A stretch of DNA of 64,000 nt from Pegea sp. RAD2-039 (taxonomy: Eukaryota > Chordata > Thaliacea > Salpida > Salpidae). The translations under genes were made by a program, and so were the position numbers. Numbering within the stretch: position 1 is the stretch's first letter; each line of letters starts with the position of its first letter. Location: positions 248,001 through 312,000 of the forward strand of contig JAQGEQ010000344.1 in NCBI GenBank assembly GCA_034620365.1, written 5' to 3'. A model generated the notes under the pieces. The model was not told where the DNA came from. It searched no databases and saw nothing but the letters and a program-made list of their open reading frames with translations. Shown here one piece after another: positions 1-10,515 of this stretch.

Positions 1-582
1 TAATCTCACAAACAATGCTTTTGAAGAAGTAATTAAATTTGATAAGTTACATGAATTACTGGTTAGAAGTTTGTGTTGGTAATAAACAGTTTCCAGCTTA
101 CATAGAATTGATATTTGAAAAACCTTTTTGAAAGCATTAAATTAAAGATCACTTTTATGAATCAGTTACAAGCTCTTCAAATAACTCACATGTGATTACA
201 TATTAGACAATTCAATCTCTTAATTAAGAATACAAAAAACGTGATATAAATATCATAAATATTTATATAATTATAAAAATTAATAAAATATTTATAAAAT
301 AATTAGCGGCTTTATAAATCAACATCATGAAAATGTTCATGAAATTCTTCAATTTTATCTTTGTTACATGAAATGAGATGAAGTTAACAGATCTTGCAAC
401 GAGATGCACGAGTGACGGAGTCGATTTCCAAGGTAACTACTCGCCAGCCAATTCATCGTCGAAGGCAACTACGCCACCTACTGAGCGCGAAAAATATCCT
501 CTTCAATTTTGTCTCACAAGTTACTTCAGGAGAAAAAAAAGTTGTGGGTCCAGACAGAAAAGCTACAATCCGTTGACCTCCT
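1..582. other. AT-rich sequence, no gene recognised
   Basis: Mostly AT-rich. A GC-richer patch at about 375-560 is open in short frames on both strands, but I see no domain, start context or splice pattern that supports a gene. Confidence 0.5.
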
Positions 583-721
583 TGTCACTGTCCCAGGTCA
601 CTGTCCCAGGTCACTGTCTTAGGTCACTGTCCTAGGTCACTGTCTTAGGTCAGTGTTCAAGGTCACTGTCCCAGGTCACTGTTCCAGGTCACTGTCTCAG
701 GTCACTGTCCTAGGTCACTGG
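583..721 (+). repeat. 13-bp minisatellite carrying AGGTCA half-sites
   Basis: About ten tandem units of 13 bp with the consensus AGGTCACTGTCCC, varying mainly in the last three or four bases. Each unit contains AGGTCA, the nuclear-receptor half-site, giving direct repeats with 7-bp spacing. The array ends at 721, where the sequence becomes unique again. Confidence 0.85.
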
Positions 722-1553
722 ACTGCGTCACCGAACAGCAAATCTAGAAAATGGAGATAGTTTCTTAGTTATTAACAAAACCAAAGATGAGATGGGAAAA
801 GAGGAATCATGAGACATCATCATCTCTATCTACTTTCACCAACCAGCAAGTTGAATGAAACAAAATAAATTCTCACTTTGCTTGCTAAGAAATTCGAAGT
901 TACGTTTCTTAACAATTTAAAAATTTAAAAAGATTTGCTTATTTGTTGAAGATCAAATTGATAAGTTGTTTGTCTGCAAACCTACAAATATCAAGTTCTA
1001 TTTGATTAATCGAAGATTAAGCTCTCTAAAAACTTTCTTTTTATTAAATCTAAAAACATTTTAAAAATTTATGTATTAAATCTAAAAACATTTTTAAAAC
1101 TTCAAATAAGACAAGTAGAAAGGAATTCAAGCTGCTTATTGGTTGTTTAAGTCTTGTAAATGACCTAAAGTAACCTTTCTGGGTTACTAGCCTGTTGATG
1201 ACGTCATCATGACATGCAAGATGTGCCTCGTGATTGAACAAGCTATCAACAATCTTCATCTTTGAATATTAGAGAAGCAATTACAAACTTTTTCTTCAAT
1301 TATTTTCTAATTTCGTTTTTATCTTCTAAACTTGTCGAATTCTCATCAAATTTCCTGAATCTTGAAAAAGAAGAATCAGTTGCTGCAAATTTGCTGCAAG
1401 CTCTGCATTCATCGACATGTTCTGTTTATTTATCTTTTATTTTTTGTTTACTTTCGCATTGTAATTCATCAAAATATCAATAAATAAATTAAGAACAAAA
1501 AAAGCTTCATTAAATCTTCCTCTACGTCGCGCTTCAAGTGTGACGTCATCAAC
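722..1553. other. Intergenic, 3' flank of the astacin gene
   Basis: AT-rich with one TGACGTCA palindrome near 1200. Short open frames exist on both strands (for example minus 1050-1259) but show no recognisable domain. It probably contains the 3' untranslated region of the minus-strand astacin gene that ends at 1554. Confidence 0.5.
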
Positions 1554-3200
1554 TCAACAAAGTCCGCAACTTTTTTGACATTTTATTTTCATAAATTCAG
1601 GATACGATCCATAACAATAACCAGAAGTTGCAAACATCGAACAGCTTGTCACGTGATCGAGACATTCTGCAAACAACTTGATGACGTCATCATCTTTACT
1701 AGCATCATTATACCTTTAGATTGGCAAGTCGAACAACAATTCTTTTTCATCCAAATTGGGGCACTTTCACAGGCCCCAATCCCTTTCCAGTAACTACAAT
1801 CGCTTCTGACGTCATCACATCGCGACTTAGTGACGCGATTCAACCGACAACTAACGCAGCAAAGCGATTGAATCGACTTCGACCAACAGCGTCCATTAAT
1901 CGCGTACATGAAGCAGAAGCTATGACGGTCCAAACAAACAGTTGCCCCTGGCGACCACGGACCAGTCTGGTAACCAGTTGTGACCACTGGGTAAGCAGAA
2001 GTGGTTGCTATGGTGGCTTGTGGACACTTGTACAACAGATTCAATTGCTCAATATCGCGTTTTGACATCTCGCGACGCTATAAATGATGACGTCATCAAT
2101 GGGTTATTTTCGAATGGCAACCAACCTGAGTTTTAAGGACGCGGCCCGACTTCCGGTCTACCATGGTAGGACGTCCATTTCGACTAAACGCGAAACTTCC
2201 ATATTGCATGACGGAGTTGACGTCATACTCAGACCGGAAGCTGTTGATTTCAAATGAATTGAATTTGGCGAAGTTGAATTGAAGCTCTGCACGATTTTGA
2301 TGACGTCATTTCCGATGTTAATTAGTGATGACGTCACTGACCTGGAACCACGTTTTCTGTGACGATCGTGACGTAATTATCGCGATCAGGGCGACTATGT
2401 TCGTGCCAGAAGCCGAGGGCGTGAAGAGTTTCGTGAAGAACGGTGCCCTTGTTCCAACAGGGCGGACTCAGCGAAATTTGATGTATGACGTCAGTAGCTC
2501 CTACTGTTGAGTAGCAACCGTCTCCAGCGTCGAAATAGCGCACGTGACGTAATTGATCACGACGTGGTTCTAACCGAATACAAGTATGACGTCGTAGATC
2601 GCGCGCCGCTTCTTTGATTGCTTTTCGTCCTAGTTGACCTTAAACCAAAGTGATGACGTCACAAACGCCGCGAGCTTTGATAGAAATAGCGTGGCTAGAA
2701 GCAACTAACCAATTTCGTGACTTATCACGTATGGAATGACGTAATTAGACCCGCGTCGATAAAAAGTCCAAATTGGAAGATTTGACGACACCGCGCGTTG
2801 TTGGATACTATTTATGACGTCATTCGTATCACGTGTTTGTGATATCACATGATCGCGAATTTTTGAGTTTGTCATCGCGATGTCTCCTTGTAATAAATCT
2901 GTCTTCCGTAGTTGGTGGATACGCTCTGTAAGATTCTGATATCATAATCGCTCCAAACTGCTTTATGACGTCACCAGCGTAGCACATGTTAATATCGATG
3001 ATAGAGTACATCGCGTCGCCCGAATTTGGTTTTAGGATGACGTCACAATCAAATAAAGGTGCTCCTTTTGTTTGCTGCTTTTTAGAAATAGCGACAACTA
3101 CAAAAATGATGACGTCATCAATCGAAACTTCTACAAATGAAAACTCACCAAAGATTAACTTGAAAATTAAAACGGAATTCATCTTCATCTTCATCTTCAT
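1554..3200 (-). CDS. Astacin-family metalloendopeptidase with three C-terminal ShKT domains
   Basis: Secreted zinc metalloprotease of family M12A. Minus-strand exons read by hand: 3200-3149 (start ATG and hydrophobic signal-like segment), an unresolved propeptide part near 2830-3100, 2807-2710, 2638-2342, 2286-2126, 2077-1714 and 1666-1554 (stop). Exon 2638-2342 carries the zinc site HETLHALGFWHEHSRPDRD, with three His ligands and the catalytic Glu. Exon 2286-2126 carries the Met-turn as SVMQYG, so the usual His is Gln while the following Tyr is kept. After the catalytic domain come three six-cysteine ShKT modules: two in exon 2077-1714 and a third, ECLDHVTSCSMF..., in the last exon, ending CGLC before the stop. 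TGACGTCA lies in several introns. Family assignment is firm; the exact function (hatching, matrix processing or digestion) cannot be told. The exons between signal peptide and catalytic domain are uncertain. Confidence 0.88.
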
Positions 3201-3300
3201 CTACTTCGATTTCTTTGTCGTCTCGCGCTTTTATTGTTCTCGATTTCGCTTCAGGCGTCTTTCACATTTGAGAAAAAATAGCTTTCAGGAAGTTTCAACA

Positions 3301-4121
3301 AAACATTGAAATTGTTTGGCAACCCTTTTTTTCAATCAATTTGTGGTTTTTATTATCAAGTCTTTCAGATGAATATTTTCGTAAATCACAAATTCTATCT
3401 TTTAGTTTAAACTATTTAATGAACTTTAAATATTTAAATATTTTATTAATTTTTAATATTTTAGTAGAAATCTGAATATTAAACTCAAAAAATACAATTT
3501 AATATTTAATTGAAAATTTTCAAATTATTTATTTTTTCAAAAACATTCAAAAAACATTTTTTCAAAAATTCAAAGAAACGAAATTGTAATTTTTTTAATT
3601 TTTTTTGATAATTTATCAATTTTTGTCGAAAATCGAAAAAAGATTTTTGAAGAATTTCATTGAAAAGTTGCAAAATTTGTTAAAAACCAAAAAAATATTT
3701 TCTAAAACTCTTCATTTGTAGAAATAATAATAAGCACGCTATTCGTTGATGACGTCATAGTCTCGAGATGTTTTCGGCTTGTTTTTCATGAATGAATTGC
3801 CCTCAAAATGACGTCATAATCGAATTTCGACCAAATTTGAAGAATTTTGAAGCTTTTGTTGAAATCCGCAAAAAATAATAACAAGTTAACACGAGCGGAT
3901 GTGACGTCACTACAACGACACTCTCTCATAGATTACTGATGACGTCACGATCTCATAAACAATAATGATGTCATAAAACAGATAAATCTTGACATCTATT
4001 TGCAGATTTGCTGAAAATTTTCTTCATCTTTGACCAGCATCTTGTTAATATTCCTCTTTTAGATGACGACGCGCTGTAATGACGTCAGAGTCAACAACAC
4101 ACTGATGACGTCACCGACAAC
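3301..4121. other. Intergenic AT-rich DNA with TGACGTCA palindromes
   Basis: Between the astacin 5' end and the 3' end of the RGK GTPase. Long A/T tracts at 3310-3720, then six TGACGTCA sites between 3745 and 4115. No convincing coding sequence. Confidence 0.55.
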
Positions 4122-4945
4122 TTACACAGTTTTTGATTGATGTAATCGAATTTGTTTTATTGCACCTTCAAAAAGTCGATCGATGTTCAAGTTCAAATTT
4201 ACCGACGTTTCAATGAATTTCAATCCGCGAATTTCGCTCATAGCAATGACGTCATCCGTAGCAACGCGTCGTTTACGAACCAAATCGCATTTGTTGCCAA
4301 CCAACAAGACAGGAACGTCGGGTCGTAACGACGCAATTTTTTCAACGACTTCTTTCGCTGTTTCAAATGTTCCTGCGTCTACAAACGTCGATGACGTCAT
4401 CACTGCTGTATGACGTCATCGGTACTCACCTGTGACAGCGTAAGCGACGATAAAGGCGTCACCGATACTAATGTAACTTTTCAGATTTGCAAATTGGTCG
4501 TCATGGCAACAATCGAGTAAATGACGCTATTAGAAAAACGATTTTGACTTTTGAAATATTACATTGATGACGTCACTAACCTCTGTGTTGATGTCAAGGA
4601 TTCGAAGACGCGATTCGACGCCATCGACTTTTACAGGTCGTTCGTAAATATGATCTGGAAAACAAATTTGTTGATTTTTTACAAAGTGATGACGTCAGCA
4701 AACTCACGATTGGCTGCTTGCTCATCGAGAACTACGTCATCACACAATGACGTCATCTCGTTTCCATTGGCGAAAAATTTGCGACAAAGAGCAGATTTTC
4801 CGACGCTTAACTCGCCAATCATGACAACGCAATTCATTTCTACATCTCTGTCACTAGCTACCAGTGTGACGTCACTTTTATTATATATCTCCATGGCTAC
4901 TTGTTGCTGCTGCTTATCACGTGATTCGGTTGCTATCGTGTTGAG
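4122..4945 (-). CDS. RGK-family (Rad/Gem/Rem-like) small GTPase, 5' end unresolved
   Basis: Ras-superfamily GTPase of the RGK type; in other animals these inhibit voltage-gated calcium channels and reshape the cytoskeleton. Minus-strand exons are 4945-4708, 4654-4581, 4526-4430 and 4378-4122, joined with consistent phases. The G1 loop is GELSVGKS. The switch region reads YERPVKVDGVES, close to the RGK pattern Y-x-R-x-I/V-x-V-D-G-E. G4 is NKCDLV and G5 lies in KFIETSVNL. The end, LFEGAIKQIRLHQSKTV, matches the RGK carboxy end and has no CAAX box. The G3 position reads ILDINTERH and lacks the DxxG glycine; RGK proteins are known for unusual G3 sequences. The first exon listed begins at a splice acceptor, so a further 5' exon must lie upstream of 4945. 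The ATG at 4894 is internal to that exon. Introns contain TGACGTCA. Confidence 0.85.
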
Positions 4946-5689
4946 CTAAAACAAGTTGATGACGTCACTAATTTTCAGCAATACTTAAATTAAAACAAAA
5001 AACTGATCATTATCATCATCATCACAGTCAACATCTAAACGATACAAATGAGACAAGAGTGGAGATTTTGACTTTTATAAACTTTCTAATCTCTTATCTA
5101 CAAGTGCCCAAGGAAGTGGCAGTTGTTGTCATAGCAACATCACGTTATAACGTCACAAACGCCTTTCATCGATGCAACTTGGAATATTGTTGCAGCAAAT
5201 ATTTGAAAGAGGAAGTGACGTCACTAACCTGATCGTTTGATTCGAAGTTAGAATCTTGGCAACAAATGATTTCGCAAGGAAAATGAATAAAAGATTTTTT
5301 GAAATCGATTTGAACCATCTCGAAGCTTTTAGTCGAAAAATAAAAGTTAAAAAAACTGAAAATAAATGAAAAATTGAAAACAAAATAACTAAAAAATTTC
5401 AAATAATTATTTGAGAATAAATATTGAAGTTTAAAGAACAATTTGGTTATATCTAACTTCCAATGACGTCATCATTAGTTTCTCATAGAATACTTTCTAG
5501 CAAACAGACGATGACGTCATCAACTTTTGTCTGATCGTCTCGTCAGAGAGATTAAATTCAAATTCGTCAATAAATTAATGAATAAATTAGATGTCGCGTC
5601 AAATTTTTCAAAAAACTTCAATTAATCAAAAAGGAGAAATTAACTTTTAAAAAGTCGATCAATGCAAACCTAGAAACCAATACCAACAG
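4946..5689. other. Putative 5' region of the RGK gene, AT-rich
   Basis: Contains four TGACGTCA sites (near 4960, 5220, 5463 and 5512). The missing amino-terminal exon of the RGK gene should lie here or beyond, but I cannot identify it. Confidence 0.4.
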
Positions 5690-5815
5690 CATAGCATCAT
5701 AGCAACCAACTAGTACCAACATAGTAACCAACCAGTACGAGCTTAGTAACCAACCAGTATGAGCTTAGTAACCAACTAGAAGCAGCATAGCAACCAACCA
5801 GTACCAGTATAGCAA
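5690..5815 (+). repeat. 22-bp minisatellite
   Basis: Five to six imperfect tandem copies of about 22 bp with the core TAGTAACCAACCAGTACGAG. Unit spacing is regular through the middle four copies and degrades at both ends. Confidence 0.75.
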
Positions 5816-5954
5816 ACACGAAACTTATCTAGCAGAAAAAAAATGACTTTTTTAATTTGAACATTTTTAGACGTTGCTTTAAATTCCACCATATTAGATG
5901 AAATTTTATATTGGATCGATTCAACACTTTAAAATTAAAGTTTCTCAACCAGCG

Positions 5955-6845
5955 AAGACTAACTTGCTTCTAGCACCTTGACTTGTAAAAACTCCTCGAC
6001 CAAAAACATCAAGTCAATAATAACTTGTCTTATAAACAAATCTTATGTTTGGTTGTTGAAGGTGTTGAAGACTCACTTGCTTCTAGCACCTTGAATTGTA
6101 AAAACTCCTCGACCAACAACACCAAGTCAATTATAACTTGTCTTACAAACAAATCTTGTGCTTGGTTGTTGAAGGTGCTGAAGACTCGCTTGCTTCTAGC
6201 ACCTTGACTTGTAAAAACTCCTCGACCAACAACACCAAGTTAATAATAACTTGTCTTACAAACAAATCTTGTGTTTGGTGGTTGAAGGTGCTGAAGACTC
6301 ACTTGCTTCTAGCATCTTGAATTGTAAAAACTCCTCGACCAACAACACCAAGTCAATAATAACTTGTCTTACAAACAAATCTTGTGCGTGGTTGTTGAAG
6401 GTGCTGAAGACTCACTTGCTTCTAGCACCTTGAATTGTAAAAACTCCTCGACCAACAACACCAAGTCAATTATAACTTGTCTTACAAACAAATCTTGTGC
6501 TTGGTTGTTGAAGGTGCTGAAGACTCGCTTGCTTCTAGCACCTTGACTTGTAAAAACTCCTCGACCAACAACACCAAGTTAATAATAACTTGTCTTACAA
6601 ACAAATCTTGTGCTTGGTGGTTGAAGGTGTTGAAGACTCACTTGTTTCTAGCACCTTGACTTGTAAAAACTCCTCGACCAACAACCCCATGTCAATAATA
6701 ACTTGTCTTACAAACAAATCTTGTGTTTGGTGGTTGAAGGTGCTGAAGACTCACTTGCTTCTAACACCTTGACTTGTAAAGACTCCTCGACCAACAACAC
6801 CAAGTCAATAATAACTTGTCTTACAAATAAATCTTGTGCTTGGTG
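5955..6845 (+). repeat. 113-bp satellite array 1 (about 8 units)
   Basis: Tandem units of 113 bp in direct orientation. Each unit runs from TAGCACCTTGACTTG through CTCCTCGACCAAC and TAACTTGTCTTACAAAC to GGTGCTGAAGACTC. Units are highly similar with scattered substitutions. Each contains an inverted pair AAGGTGCT...AGCACCTT separated by 18 bp across the unit boundary. The last unit carries the variant TTACAAATAAATC, which is repeated at the end of array 2, and marks the left edge of the segmental duplication. Confidence 0.97.
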
Positions 6846-7092
6846 ATTTCTTTTATACCTGCTGAACCTATTTTCTTTGAGCAATTATCAATCATTTGTA
6901 AAAACTTCTATCTACGATGCCAATTATACAGGAAGTTTCAGCAATTGACTAATAAATTTCAATAAAAGATTTGTAATTAGCCAGTGTTGGAATTTGAATT
7001 ATTGTAAATAGTTAGAAATTTCAAATGTTCAAAGTTTGGAAGTATTGGAAGTTCTAGTAAATGGTTTTAAAAGTTGAAAAATTCATCGTAAT

Positions 7093-7283
7093 AGATGGTT
7101 TTTACTGGTTTATTAGTTGTAGATGGTTTTTACTGGTTTATTAGTTGTAAATGGCTTTTACTGGTTTATTAGCTGTAGATGGTTTTTACTGGTTTATTAG
7201 TTGTAAATGGTTTTTACTGGTTTATTAGTTGTAAATGGTTTTTACTGGTTTATTAGTTGTAAATGGTTTTTACTGGTTTGTTA
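7093..7283 (+). repeat. 28-bp minisatellite, copy A (about 7 units)
   Basis: Tandem 28-bp units with the core GATGGTTTTTACTGGTTTAT followed by TAGTTGTA. The paralogous array at 17154-17510 has six more units, so the array length changed after the duplication. Confidence 0.92.
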
Positions 7284-7866
7284 ATGGCTTCAAGTGGTTC
7301 GTAGAGCGTTTAGTAGATGGCTATGAAAAGATTAGAAAACCTTTAATACTTGTAAATGATTTAATTTGAAAAATGAATGATTATAAATTAAAGAAAATTA
7401 GATTTTTATATCAGTCTTAATAATTACTTCTTCAAATACATTTTGACAAGTTTTATTTAAAGATGAATTTGTTGATGCTTGTGACGTCAAGAAAACGTCG
7501 AGAACATATTTAGAACGTGATACCGATGCAGATAAGACGCGTATTTCTATTTCCATCTACATTATTTCCTACGTTTCAATTCAAATGTTATTCTTCACTG
7601 ATCACTTGACATCATTAGCTGTTGATGACGTCACCACCGTCTCGTGCAAATGCAGATTAAAAAGTTTCAGAGTGAAAATGTAGAAACAGTTTTCATGAAA
7701 TCTTCAAATTGATTATAATCCTCAAAAAACGACAAAATTTGATTTAAAACAATTTATTCATTTGATTAAAAGTTATATGCAAATTAGTTAATTGTTAAAT
7801 GATGACGTCATCAAGTTAATTAGTATATCATGACTTGATAAAAAGATGAGGATGACGTCATCATTT

Positions 7867-8664
7867 TCAAGGAAGTGTACGCAGAAAATGTTCTTCATAA
7901 GCTTCATCGTCATCAAATGACATAACTAACATATCCACTGGTTTCTCTTTCGGTTTTTCCCCTTCATCGTGCTCCTCAAACAAGTGAAGACGAAGAGCGG
8001 ATTTCGAACTCACGCTGAACTCACAATGAGTACAGAAAAATGATGACGTAGTAGAATGTGACGTCACATGTCGATCGAGCTCCCATTTACGCGTGAATTT
8101 CTTGTTACAGATGACGCAATAAAAAGGTTTGTAGCCGTTGTGACGTCGTATATGGATTGTGAGCGCTGAGTTGCTGGTAAAAGTTGATTTACACTTCGGG
8201 CATTTATAAGGACGTTCGCCGGTATGTGAGCGTTGATGTACCGCCAAATATGAAGATGATCCGAAGGATTTTTTACAAATGGTGCAAGTATAAGGTTTGA
8301 TATTTTCATGTGATCTTAGATGTGTTGCCAATTGAGCTCTTTCACGAAAATCTTTCGAACATTTTTCACATTTAAATAGTTTTTCTTCATCATTATGAAT
8401 CTTCATATGTCGCGTTAAAGAGCATTTTTGATTGAACTTCCGGTTACAAATGGAACAGGAAAAAGCGTTTTCGCCGCTATGGATGACTTCGTGACGCTGT
8501 AACGCAAATTTCTTGTTGAAACTTTTACCACAAATTGCGCATTCGTGCAATCGCGGTTTCGAGTGACAAATCAAGTGACGTTTAAAAGTGATGACGTCAG
8601 TAAAGACTTTTGAACAGGTGACACACTTATGGAAGCGAGTTGATGACGTCATCGTATTTTCCAT
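7867..8664 (-). CDS. C2H2 zinc-finger protein, eight fingers (copy A)
   Basis: Single-exon gene of 265 codons on the minus strand from ATG at 8664. Eight consecutive C2H2 fingers fill residues of about 12-235, beginning HKCVTCSKVFTDVITFKRH and ending FFCTHCEFSVSSKSALRLH. Fingers five and six are joined by a canonical TGERPYKC linker; other linkers are less regular. An acidic tail of about 30 residues follows (DEGEKPKEKP..., FDDDEAYEEHF). There is no KRAB, BTB or other partner domain. It is probably a DNA-binding transcription factor, but the target cannot be predicted here. Two TGACGTCAT palindromes fall inside the coding sequence, one in the first codons (TMTSS) and one in finger 1 (TDVIT). 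The protein is identical to the copy at 18095-18892; I found one synonymous change, in the last codon. Confidence 0.93.
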   Translation of the reverse strand: MENTMTSSTRFHKCVTCSKVFTDVITFKRHLICHSKPRLHECAICGKSFNKKFALQRHEVIHSGENAFSCSICNRKFNQKCSLTRHMKIHNDEEKLFKCEKCSKDFRERAQLATHLRSHENIKPYTCTICKKSFGSSSYLAVHQRSHTGERPYKCPKCKSTFTSNSALTIHIRRHNGYKPFYCVICNKKFTRKWELDRHVTSHSTTSSFFCTHCEFSVSSKSALRLHLFEEHDEGEKPKEKPVDMLVMSFDDDEAYEEHFLRTLP

Positions 8665-8798
8665 CTTGAGAATTTGATTTTATTAAAATTTTGTCTGTGA
8701 AGAAATTACAAAATGATTTTTAGGATTTTTTGAATTAGAATAAAACTTTCTGATTCTCACCAAAAAACTTATCTAAATGATTCTCTTTTAAATAATCC

Positions 8799-8990
8799 TT
8801 ATACTGATCTTCATCTTGATCTGACTGATCCTCATCTTGATCTAACTGATCCTCATCTTCATCTAACTGATCTTCATCTTGATCTGACTGATCCTCATCT
8901 TCATCTAACTGATCTTCATCTTGATCTGACTGATCCTCATCTTGATCTAACTGATCCTCATCTTCATCTAACTGATCCTCGTCATCATCT
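8799..8990. repeat. 21-bp minisatellite (GATCAGGATGAG-type), copy A
   Basis: About nine units of 21 bp, CTGATCCTCATCTTGATCTAA on the plus strand with its last base varying. The minus-strand frame would encode DEDQLDQ heptads, but it has no ATG start and no domain, so I treat it as a repeat. The paralogous copy at 19027-19190 has one unit fewer and a stop in that frame. Confidence 0.85.
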
Positions 8991-8999
8991 TGATATAAT

Positions 9000-9984
9000 T
9001 GAGCTTTGATCTTTATTCTAATCTCTTTTTTAAAATATAAATTTCCATTTAAGTTTTTAAAGAAAAAAATCAAATAGAAATTATTAATTTAGTTCAAATA
9101 AAAAAACTAAATATTTAAAAATTTATAATTTTTTAACTACAATCTTTATAAGACTTTTTAAAGGAAATAGTAAAATAAATTTAATAAACAACAATCTAAT
9201 TATTAATTACAAAACAAAATGCAAATTTATTTAAATCTATTTATTAAAACAAGATAATAAAATTTTCTTTCACAAAATAATCCCAAATACACAGATTTTA
9301 GAACCTTATATTAACCTACAATTATAATTTATCCTTAATCTTAAAATTAATAAAATTCCTCATATTGATTATAATAGTTCGTTTTATCATATTTATACAT
9401 TTTGTTAAAAAATTATAGAAAGTATAAATTAAATATGAATTTAAAATCTTTGAAAAATTCAAAAGTAAAAATACTGTAAAAAAACATAATCTATTTTTAA
9501 TCAGATTAAACATTTGAATGTTTACCAAGAAAACTAAAATTATTAAAATAAATGGAGTTGTCACAATCTATCTAAATGTATAATTAACAAACCAAAAACT
9601 TCTAAAAAACTAAAATTTAAGCGCCAAAAAACTTTTGTGATAAAAAATCCCCTAATAAGTAACTACTAATTTTTTTCTCAAATTTACACTAAGTAGTAGT
9701 TAAGTTAATAATTAATTTATTACAACAAACGCAAAAAGGGTGCCTTAAAGAAGCTCCTCTTACTGACATATATTTTATCAATTATATTATAAATAATATT
9801 TCTTCATATAATCAAGTTGGATTTATAGAAAGAAAAGGTAAATTAAGAGAAGGTAGCTCAGTTGTCCCCACTACAATATAACATTGAATGATTACATAGA
9901 ATGTTGTTAATGTAAAAAGATTCACAGCTTAAAATTGACAATTGTTGTCAATATTAAAAAAACAGTTTAGAAATGACAATATTG
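9000..9984. other. AT-rich spacer, no gene recognised
   Basis: Very AT-rich. A short GGTAGCTCAGTTG motif near 9853 resembles a tRNA A box but has no tRNA around it. An 80-codon frame on the minus strand (9564-9322) is low-complexity and has no known domain. Confidence 0.5.
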
Positions 9985-10515
9985 GCAATATTAAAACGGT
10001 TCAACTTCTGGTTGAACAGCACGAGTGATTCTGACATGACAATGTCTGATGGCAGCTGGTTCCAAGTACTAATTTTGCGAAAAATTAAGAGAACAAATTT
10101 GTTCTAATTAATGTACCAGGTGATATGGGCTTATTAAGATGTAATATGTGTCGTCTGAATTGATTTAACTTGAAGGAAAGACTAATAGAAAAGAAATCAT
10201 CAAACTGAATGTCAATTAAATTGTGTATAATTTTCAAAATAAGAATTAAGTCGTATTTAATCCATCGAATTTCCAAAGTATCTAAATTGAAGAAACTGAG
10301 ACTATGGTATAACTATCTTATTTAATATTAAGTCTCCTGCATACTAATCTCGTGAATGTTGCCTGAACAGATTCGATTTTTTTGATATCACCAACTTGAT
10401 ATGGCATCCATGCACTAACATTGTATTTAAGTATTGAAGGTACGTACAATTTGAAGAAGTCAATAAAGAAGTATGGATTCCTAAAACTAATGATATAATA
10501 AGGATTATGTTTCAA
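9985..10515 (-). mobile_element. LINE reverse-transcriptase 3' fragment (decayed), copy A
   Basis: Two adjacent minus-strand frames, broken by stops between 10318 and 10276, encode the carboxy end of a non-LTR retrotransposon ORF2. The first has LYVPSILKYNVSAWMPYQ then DIKKIESVQATFTRLV, the pattern that follows the reverse-transcriptase thumb in CR1/Jockey-type LINEs. The second continues with IRWIKYDLILILKIIHNLID and further down STWNQLPSDIVMSESLVLF. Stops and loss of the upstream catalytic part show it is dead. The same fragment with the same breaks is at 20192-20722, so it predates the duplication. Confidence 0.8.

Noticed and set aside
378..635. 85-codon open frame near the window start
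   Set aside because: No recognisable domain, and its end runs into the 13-bp minisatellite; a second frame is also open there.
2710..2807. Suspected frameshift in the astacin exon between the propeptide and the zinc-site exon
   Set aside because: Reading the correct frame (RAVSSNLPIWTFYRRG then VIPYVISHEI) gives a continuous exon with fitting phases on both sides.
5955..6845. Series of overlapping 60-codon open frames in the 113-bp arrays, looking like a repeated peptide
   Set aside because: The frames start at TTG, step by 113 bp (not a multiple of three) and overlap in different frames. They follow from the satellite sequence and do not form a gene.
8735..9073. Acidic DEDQ-repeat protein on the minus strand
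   Set aside because: No ATG start, no domain, and the paralogous copy has a stop in the frame. Better explained as a 21-bp minisatellite.
9845..9875. tRNA-like GGTAGCTCAGTTG motif
   Set aside because: No matching anticodon arm, T arm or acceptor stem around it.
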